Source: CALWPV01 sp045632125 (GTDB lineage: Bacteria > Bacillota > Clostridia > Lachnospirales > Bianqueaceae). From it: a stretch of DNA of 11,168 nucleotides. How positions within the stretch are numbered: position 1 is the stretch's first letter; each line of letters begins with the position of its first letter. Where the stretch lies: the NCBI GenBank assembly GCA_045632125.1, contig JAZQWC010000076.1:1-11168 (forward strand), read 5' to 3'. The notes beneath the pieces are model-generated. The model searched no databases. It worked only from the letters and a program-made list of their open reading frames with translations, and was not told the origin of the DNA. This document shows, one piece after another, positions 6,202-11,168 of the stretch. A program made the position numbers and the translations under genes.

Positions 6202-7404
6202 ATGGCTGAATTAAAAATCAATCAACAACTCATAAACGCTGAGACCGCCGAGCAGCTGATCAAGATCTGTCCGTTCTCCGCAATCACCTACGAAAACGGC
6301 AAGTTGGCAATCAACTCTGCCTGTAAAATGTGTAAAATGTGCGTCCGCAAGGGTCCCAAGGGCGCCGTTGAATATGTAGAAGGCCCCAAACTTCCCACCG
6401 TTAATAAAGATGAGTGGACAGGCATCGCCGTATTTGCCGACTGCACCGGTGGTGTGATCCATCCTGTAACCTTTGAGCTGCTGGGTAAAGCCCAGGAACT
6501 GGCCCAGGTAACCGGACATCCCATCTATGCCCTGCTGATCTGCGACGGCGCAGGCGACCTGCCCCAGGAACTGCTGGCCTACGGTGCCTCCAAGGTCTTC
6601 GTATACGATGACCCCATGTTCCACGATTTTTCCATCACCACTTACACCAACGCTTTCGAGGACTTCGTGAATCAGGTCAAGCCCTCTTCCATTTTAGTAG
6701 GTGCCACCAACATCGGCCGCAGCCTGGCTCCCCGTGTAGCCTGCCGTTTCCGCACCGGCCTCACCGCCGACTGCACCGTACTGGAAATGAAGGAAAACAC
6801 CGATCTTGTGCAGATCCGTCCCGCCTTCGGCGGCAACATCATGGCGCAGATCGTAACCCCTCGTACTCGTCCACAATTTTGTACCGTACGTTATAAAGTA
6901 TTCTCGGCTCCCGCGCGCCGGGACGGCGCTGACGGCGAGATCATCACCATGCCCATCAAGTCTGAGTGGAATGATGTACGCGTAGCTGTTCAGCAGGTGA
7001 TCGAGCGTCCCGCCGAGTCTGATATTTCCGAAGCCGATGCCATCGTGGCCGTTGGCCGCGGTATCAAGACTGCCGATGATCTGGCTCTGGCTCAGCAGCT
7101 GGCTGATGCTTTGGGCGCGCAGCTTGCCTGCACCCGTCCCTTAGTTGAAAATGGCTGGATGGATGCCTCCCATCAGATCGGTCTGAGTGGTAAAACCGTA
7201 AAACCGAAACTGATCATCACCTTAGGTATCTCCGGTGCGGTTCAGTTTGCCGCCGGCATGAAAGGTGCTGACTGCATCATCGCCGTTAACACCGACAAAA
7301 CTGCTCCCATTTTCGATGTGGCCCACTACTGCGTGGTCGGCGACCTGTACGAGGTTATGAATTCTATGCTCAACGAGTTAAAAGGAGGAAACACTAATGT
7401 ATAA
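6202..7404 (+). CDS. etfA: Electron transfer flavoprotein subunit alpha with N-terminal ferredoxin-like domain (LctC-type)
   Basis: EtfA carries the second FAD and passes electrons to the partner dehydrogenase. This 400-residue form is longer than simple EtfA (about 310-340) because of an N-terminal ferredoxin-like domain, residues about 1-60. That domain keeps four cysteines, C23 (in CP), C41, C44 and C47, enough for one [4Fe-4S] cluster; the remaining positions of a two-cluster ferredoxin are missing, and the final CP is GP (G51-P52). The C-terminal FAD domain shows VGRGI (284-288), TRP (311-313), IGLSGKTVKP (326-335), GISGAVQF (342-349) and NTDKTAPIF (363-371). The start has GGGAG upstream. 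The last codons overlap the following dehydrogenase start by 8 bases, pointing to tight co-translation. The iron-sulfur domain fits electron exchange with ferredoxin in a confurcating complex. Confidence 0.93.
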   Translation: MAELKINQQLINAETAEQLIKICPFSAITYENGKLAINSACKMCKMCVRKGPKGAVEYVEGPKLPTVNKDEWTGIAVFADCTGGVIHPVTFELLGKAQELAQVTGHPIYALLICDGAGDLPQELLAYGASKVFVYDDPMFHDFSITTYTNAFEDFVNQVKPSSILVGATNIGRSLAPRVACRFRTGLTADCTVLEMKENTDLVQIRPAFGGNIMAQIVTPRTRPQFCTVRYKVFSAPARRDGADGEIITMPIKSEWNDVRVAVQQVIERPAESDISEADAIVAVGRGIKTADDLALAQQLADALGAQLACTRPLVENGWMDASHQIGLSGKTVKPKLIITLGISGAVQFAAGMKGADCIIAVNTDKTAPIFDVAHYCVVGDLYEVMNSMLNELKGGNTNV

Positions 7405-8800
7405 TCCTTTGCAAGCTGCCGATATTGAATTTTTAAAATCTATCATTCCCGCCGACCGTATTTTTGTCGGCGATGAAATTCTGGAAGACTATCACCATGA
7501 TGAGCTCAGCGGCACCGAATATCCTCCGGAGGCTCTGGTATTTGTAACTTCTACCGAGGAAACCGCTGCCATTATGAAATACGCTTACGAGCATAACATT
7601 CCCGTAACTGCCCGCGGTTCGGGTACCGGTCTGGTAGGTGCAGCCGTAGCCGTAAAAGGCGGCATCCTGCTGTGCACCGCCAAAATGAACCGTATTCTGG
7701 AACTGGATCCGGAAAACCTGACCGTTACCGTGGAGCCCGGTGTGCTGCTCATGGAACTGGCTGAATATGTAGAAGAAAATAAACTGTTCTATCCCCCCGA
7801 TCCCGGTGAAAAATCCGCTACCATCGGTGGCAACATCTCCACCAATGCCGGCGGTATGCGCGCTGTTCGTTATGGCGTGACACGCGACTATGTACGCGCC
7901 CTGACCGTGGTTCTGGCCAACGGCGAAGTAGTTGAACTGGGCGGCAAAGTGGTTAAAAACAGTTCCGGCTATAGTCTGCTGAACCTGATGATCGGTTCCG
8001 AAGGTACTCTGGGTATCATCACCCAGGCCGTACTGAAGCTCCTGCCCCTGCCGGAAAAATCCATCAGCCTGCTGGTTCCCTTTGAAACCATGGAAGGTGC
8101 ACTGGATACCGTTCCGCTAATCGTTCGCTCCGGCACCAATCCCACCGCCATTGAGTATATGTCTAAAGATACCATCCTGTTCGCAGAGGATTATCTGGGT
8201 AAAAAGTTCCCCGATACCGCCTACGACGCCTATCTACTGCTGACCTTCGACGGCAATTCCGTTGCCGAGATCGAGCAGGGCTACAGCAAAGTGGCTGATC
8301 TGTGTATTGAAAACGGTGCCATCGATGCTTACTTCATCGACACCGATGAACGTAAGAAATCCGTATGGTCCGCCCGCGGTGCCTTCCTGGAAGCCATTAA
8401 GGCCTCTACGGATGAAATGGATGAGTGCGACGTAGTCGTGCCCCGCAATCGCATTGCCGACTTTATCAAATACACCCACGAGATCGCCCGCGAACTGAAT
8501 ATTCGAATTCCCAGTTTCGGCCATGCCGGTGACGGCAACCTGCACATCTACATCTGCCGTGACGGTCTGCCGCAAGAGATTTGGGAAGAAAAGCTGGGCA
8601 AAGCCTTCGACCTGATGTATGCCCGCGCTGACGAAATCGGCGGCATGGTATCCGGCGAACATGGTATTGGTTTTGCCAAGAGAAGCTATCTGGTCAACCA
8701 GTTAGGTGCCGAACAAGTGCGTATCATGCGCGGCATCAAGGCAGCCTTCGATCCGAAATACATTTTGAATCCCGATAAGGTGATTCCGTTGGAAGACTAA
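7397..8800 (+). CDS. lctD: FAD-dependent D-lactate/2-hydroxyacid dehydrogenase (LctD/GlcD family)
   Basis: This 467-residue flavoprotein would oxidise D-lactate to pyruvate and hand electrons to EtfAB. The FAD-binding PCMH-type domain (about 40-215) shows ARGSGTGLVGA (72-82), VEPGVLL, YPPDPGEKSATIGGNISTNA (132-151) and GTLGIITQ. The C-terminal FAD-oxidase domain contains HAGDGNLH (376-383) and GEHGIG (420-425), whose histidines line the substrate/metal site in this family. Length matches GlcD and LctD. The ATG at 7397 overlaps the etfA stop by 8 bases, with AAAGGAGG eight bases before it, so production is probably coupled to etfA. Known LctBCD uses NAD+ as acceptor while consuming reduced ferredoxin. 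Glycolate or 2-hydroxyglutarate cannot be excluded as substrate from sequence alone. No lactate permease or racemase gene follows, unlike in A. woodii. Confidence 0.88.
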   Translation: MYNPLQAADIEFLKSIIPADRIFVGDEILEDYHHDELSGTEYPPEALVFVTSTEETAAIMKYAYEHNIPVTARGSGTGLVGAAVAVKGGILLCTAKMNRILELDPENLTVTVEPGVLLMELAEYVEENKLFYPPDPGEKSATIGGNISTNAGGMRAVRYGVTRDYVRALTVVLANGEVVELGGKVVKNSSGYSLLNLMIGSEGTLGIITQAVLKLLPLPEKSISLLVPFETMEGALDTVPLIVRSGTNPTAIEYMSKDTILFAEDYLGKKFPDTAYDAYLLLTFDGNSVAEIEQGYSKVADLCIENGAIDAYFIDTDERKKSVWSARGAFLEAIKASTDEMDECDVVVPRNRIADFIKYTHEIARELNIRIPSFGHAGDGNLHIYICRDGLPQEIWEEKLGKAFDLMYARADEIGGMVSGEHGIGFAKRSYLVNQLGAEQVRIMRGIKAAFDPKYILNPDKVIPLED

Positions 8801-8821
8801 AGTTTATAGTTTTAACAACCC

Positions 8822-8862
8822 GACGCATTCTGTCAGAAATTAAACAGAATGCGTCTTTTTTT
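8822..8862 (+). terminator. Rho-independent terminator of the Etf/LctD operon
   Basis: Perfect 12-base arms GACGCATTCTGT (8822-8833) and ACAGAATGCGTC (8844-8855) enclose a 10-base loop and are followed by seven T residues (8856-8862). It lies about 20 bases after the dehydrogenase stop codon. Confidence 0.93.
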
Positions 8863-8873
8863 GTAAAAAGTTC

Positions 8874-8903
8874 TTTCCAAACTCCCCCTTTTTATGATAC
8901 AAT
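8874..8903 (+). promoter_or_regulatory. Probable extended -10 promoter for the DUF6273-like gene
   Basis: TACAAT (8898-8903) is preceded by TG one base upstream, the extended -10 form. The best -35 candidate is weak, TTTCCA (8874-8879) at 18 bases. The predicted leader of about 35 bases ends in GGAGG before the ATG at 8945. Placement directly after a strong terminator supports an independent transcript. Confidence 0.55.
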
Positions 8904-8944
8904 AGTCGTCGACGCTTAACTAATTAATTTTCGGAGGAATATAC

Positions 8945-10213
8945 ATGTCGACTCAGCCCGAAACCGATAACTTACTGCGCGAGCGTGTTTATCAAAATAC
9001 GCTCAAGATCATGAACACTGCAAAAGATGAAATTGCCTACCGAAGCGCCGCCGATTCCTTTGAATCCCTAGGTGACTACAAAGATGCTCCTCAGCTGTAT
9101 AAAGAATGCGATGAACAGGCAAAAATATATCACAATGATTCTGTCTACAACACTGCCAAGGCGGCCATCGAAGCAAATGCTGCCAAAACCTATCAGGACG
9201 CTAACAAATTGAAACAGCAGATCACCCTGCTGCAGACGATCTTAGGCTGGAAAGATAGCGAAGCCCTGATCGCTCATTGCCGTCAAAAAATCGAAGAGAT
9301 TCAGGTCCGCGAAGAAGAATTTTTGCGCGAAGCGCAAAAGAAGGCCGCTGTTCAGCGCCTTGCCGCTGCCAAAGCAGCTCGCATCCGTAAAATCGTTCTG
9401 ACCATTGTGGCCCTTCTTGTTGTGATCGGCACCACAATTTTCTTGCTGAACAAATATGTTTGGGTTCCGAATCAGCAGTACGATGCTGCCATGGCCCATG
9501 TGGAAGCCGGCGAGTTTGTAGAAGGCTACAACGAATTAATTGCTCTGGACGGGCACAAAGACAGTACCGAACAGGCTGCTGCCATTTATGAAGATTATAA
9601 AGCACAGCTGCTGCAAACCGCGGAAATTGGTGAAACCGTTCTGTTTGGCTGTTACCAACAGACTGCACGTCTTGATGCTGTTCCCGAAGATCTGGAATGG
9701 CTCGTACTGGACAAGAAAGATGGAAAAGTTTTGCTTCTTAGCTTGCAAGGTCTGCATGGTTCCAAGTTCCATGATGAAGAAGCCGACACCACTTGGGAAA
9801 CTTCTTGGGTACGTTCCTGGCTGAACACGGAATTTTACAACGCTGCCTTTGATACGGAAGATCAGGCTCAGATCGTGACCACTCTGGTTCCGGCTGATGC
9901 CAATCCTCAGTATGATACCAACCAAGGTTCCGACACCCAGGATCAAGTCTTCCTGCTCAGCATCAATGAGGTAAATACTTACTTTGCTACTGTTGATGCT
10001 GCCAAATGTGAGCCCACCACTTACGCCATCTCCACCGGTACCTATATCAACTACGATATTGGTTATTGCGACTGGTGGCTGCGTACCATGGGTTCCGATG
10101 CCCAGAGCGTTACCTCTGTGAACACCGGCGGTATCATTAACTATCAGGGCAGCAAGGTCGACTTTGGTAAATTCTCTCTGCGTCCGGCTATTTGGGTCGA
10201 CCCTGCAGAGTAA
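8945..10213 (+). CDS. Single-pass membrane protein with TPR-like repeats and C-terminal DUF6273-like domain
   Basis: The function of this 422-residue protein is unknown. An N-terminal, mostly helical charged region (1-149) contains two TPR-like units with the motifs LGDYKDA (42-48) and LGWKDS (100-105). An Ala/Lys/Arg-rich stretch leads into one hydrophobic segment (about 150-168). The basic residues before it predict the N-terminus in the cytoplasm and the C-terminus outside. After the membrane segment a third unit, GHKDS (203-207), appears. From about 228 to the end lies a domain resembling DUF6273: IGETVLFGCY, EWLVLDKKDGKVLLLS, SWVRSWLNTEFYNAAF, VFLLSINEV, DWWLRTMG and LRPAIWV. Such domains are often found on surface or membrane proteins of gut Clostridia, and they recall formylglycine-enzyme/lectin-like folds. 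The start has GGAGG upstream. It is a single gene between two terminators, so neighbours give no clue to its role. Confidence 0.8.
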   Translation: MSTQPETDNLLRERVYQNTLKIMNTAKDEIAYRSAADSFESLGDYKDAPQLYKECDEQAKIYHNDSVYNTAKAAIEANAAKTYQDANKLKQQITLLQTILGWKDSEALIAHCRQKIEEIQVREEEFLREAQKKAAVQRLAAAKAARIRKIVLTIVALLVVIGTTIFLLNKYVWVPNQQYDAAMAHVEAGEFVEGYNELIALDGHKDSTEQAAAIYEDYKAQLLQTAEIGETVLFGCYQQTARLDAVPEDLEWLVLDKKDGKVLLLSLQGLHGSKFHDEEADTTWETSWVRSWLNTEFYNAAFDTEDQAQIVTTLVPADANPQYDTNQGSDTQDQVFLLSINEVNTYFATVDAAKCEPTTYAISTGTYINYDIGYCDWWLRTMGSDAQSVTSVNTGGIINYQGSKVDFGKFSLRPAIWVDPAE

Positions 10214-10231
10214 AATTTGACGATCATATGC

Positions 10232-10266
10232 AAAAGACGCATCCCTCTTCAGGAATGCGTCTTTTT
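10232..10266. terminator. Bidirectional terminator between the DUF6273-like gene and the convergent AraC gene
   Basis: Arms AAAAGACGCAT (10232-10242) and ATGCGTCTTTT (10255-10265) pair perfectly for 11 bases, with a further CC/GG pair inside after one mismatch. Plus-strand transcripts end in five T residues (10262-10266), minus-strand transcripts in four. It lies 18 bases after the plus-strand stop and 3 bases after the minus-strand stop, so it can serve both genes. Confidence 0.85.
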
Positions 10267-10269
10267 ATA

Positions 10270-11136
10270 TTACAACCGTTTTCGATACTCTGAAGGGGCC
10301 ACCCCTTTCACCTTCTTAAATACTCTGGAAAAATAATAGGGATTATTAAAACCCAGCTGCATCGATATTTCCGACAATGATGCTTCTGTGCGCTGCATCA
10401 GCCTGCAGGCCTCCTCGATCTTGAGCCGATTATAGTACTGCATAATGGATTCTCCCGCTTGCTCCTTAAACCTAGTACACAAAAAGGTATTACTATAGCT
10501 AAACTTCCTCTGTAACCCTTCCAGCGTCAAACTTCCATATAGATTTGCTTTCAAATACTCTATCATCTGAGCATACAACGATTTTTGAAAATCAGCCTTT
10601 GAAGCAAATACTGGCAAAGGCTGCAGGCTACTCTGTTCTCGTAAAATATTGATCAACAATGCCTCTAAATAAATTCGATACATTTGCTGCCCCCCTATGG
10701 GTGCATCCTTTTTCACAGCAATGGTATTGTCTCCCCTTGGGGTACTATAAGGCACGAAGCTACGCTTGCCTTCTTCCACTAACATCCGGGCAATCTGTTG
10801 AGAGGCTGCCGACAAAGTTCCCTTATAGTTTTTAAAAAAATCCATGGCTCTCGATGGACATTGAAACGAAATATTGTAGGCCTTAATGTTTGTATGACCG
10901 GGATTGATGGTTCTATGAAATACATTCGGTTTATGAAACAATACAGCTCCCGCTGATAACTGATGAGTCACATCTCCTGAAATCTCCATCAGCTGCCCTT
11001 CTTCCACATATACCATTTCCCAAAAATCATGCTTCTCACCGCTGAAATCAACAATATCCACATACTCATGAGCATAAAAGCACACCAACTTTTTCACCGA
11101 GATCACATTTTCCACCGATCGATTTAAATAAGGCAT
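10270..11136 (-). CDS. AraC-family transcriptional regulator (second)
   Basis: This protein of 288 residues has an AraC layout. The cupin-like sensor half (about 20-100) contains HDFWEMVYVEEGQLMEI and LSAGAVLFHKPNVFH. The C-terminal half (about 190-288) has the two helix-turn-helix units, SLTLEGLQRKFSYSNTFLCT and SLSEISMQLGFNNPYYFSR, then FKKVKGVAPSEYRKR. Two ATGs lie side by side, at 11139 and 11136; GGAGG sits only four bases from the first and seven from the second, so I prefer 11136. The gene is convergent with the DUF6273-like gene and shares its terminator. Its likely target would lie past the right edge of the window, where only 29 bases are visible. It is not a close copy of the AraC regulator at 4395-5252; the sensor halves differ clearly. 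The ligand is unknown. Confidence 0.9.
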   Translation of the reverse strand: MPYLNRSVENVISVKKLVCFYAHEYVDIVDFSGEKHDFWEMVYVEEGQLMEISGDVTHQLSAGAVLFHKPNVFHRTINPGHTNIKAYNISFQCPSRAMDFFKNYKGTLSAASQQIARMLVEEGKRSFVPYSTPRGDNTIAVKKDAPIGGQQMYRIYLEALLINILREQSSLQPLPVFASKADFQKSLYAQMIEYLKANLYGSLTLEGLQRKFSYSNTFLCTRFKEQAGESIMQYYNRLKIEEACRLMQRTEASLSEISMQLGFNNPYYFSRVFKKVKGVAPSEYRKRL

Positions 11137-11168
11137 CATTTCACCTCCCGTTTTTCATATTTTCATTG

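Noticed and set aside
5391..7404. EtfAB as part of a butyryl-CoA dehydrogenase/Etf complex
   Set aside because: No acyl-CoA dehydrogenase or other butyrate-pathway gene is adjacent; the partner is a GlcD/LctD-type flavoprotein overlapping etfA, and EtfA has the ferredoxin-like extension typical of the lactate complex.
1..11168. CRISPR array, tRNA, rRNA, transposase or phage genes
   Set aside because: I looked for spaced direct repeats, tRNA-like cloverleafs and mobile-element proteins and saw none.

Overview
The window looks like chromosomal DNA from an anaerobic, probably gut-associated Firmicute (Clostridia). The grounds are AGGAGG-type ribosome binding sites, a moderate GC coding style with very AT-rich promoter regions, an electron-bifurcating-type ETF/lactate dehydrogenase locus of the kind known from Acetobacterium woodii, and a DUF6273-type membrane protein common in gut Clostridia. 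No species can be named from the sequence. There are ten protein genes, one of them cut by the window edge. I see no rRNA, tRNA, CRISPR array or insertion sequence.

Layout. (1) Positions 1-4196, minus strand, hold a galacturonide catabolic operon, transcribed in the order NagB-like sugar-phosphate isomerase/deaminase, GH4 glycosidase of the alpha-galacturonidase type, tagaturonate reductase (uxaB), altronate dehydratase (uxaA, partial). It runs off the left edge. (2) Positions 4197-4394 are an AT-rich divergent promoter region. (3) Positions 4395-5252, plus strand, encode an AraC-family regulator, the obvious candidate to control the uronate operon. (4) Positions 5391-8800, plus strand, hold etfB, etfA (with an N-terminal half-ferredoxin domain) and an FAD-dependent GlcD/LctD-type 2-hydroxyacid dehydrogenase. 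This has the composition and gene order of the electron-confurcating lactate dehydrogenase LctBCD, and a strong terminator closes it. (5) Positions 8945-10213, plus strand, encode a single-pass membrane protein with TPR-like repeats and a C-terminal DUF6273-like domain. (6) Positions 10270-11139, minus strand, encode a second AraC-family regulator, convergent with (5) across a bidirectional terminator.

How the parts work together. The GH4 enzyme would release galacturonate from unsubstituted oligogalacturonides. An isomerase (uxaC, not in the window) would make tagaturonate, UxaB would reduce it to altronate, and UxaA would dehydrate that to 2-keto-3-deoxygluconate, which later yields pyruvate. 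The Etf/LctD module would oxidise lactate (or another 2-hydroxyacid) with NAD+, paying for the uphill electron transfer with reduced ferredoxin. Whether the first AraC regulator links the two modules is not settled; no terminator separates its gene from etfB, but etfB has its own promoter-like sequence.

Most of the window is recognisable family biology. The points most worth a second look are the divergent NagB-like protein in a uronate operon, the membrane protein with the same repeat motif on both sides of its membrane segment, the intercistronic hairpin before uxaB, and the pair of near-identical terminators around the DUF6273 gene.
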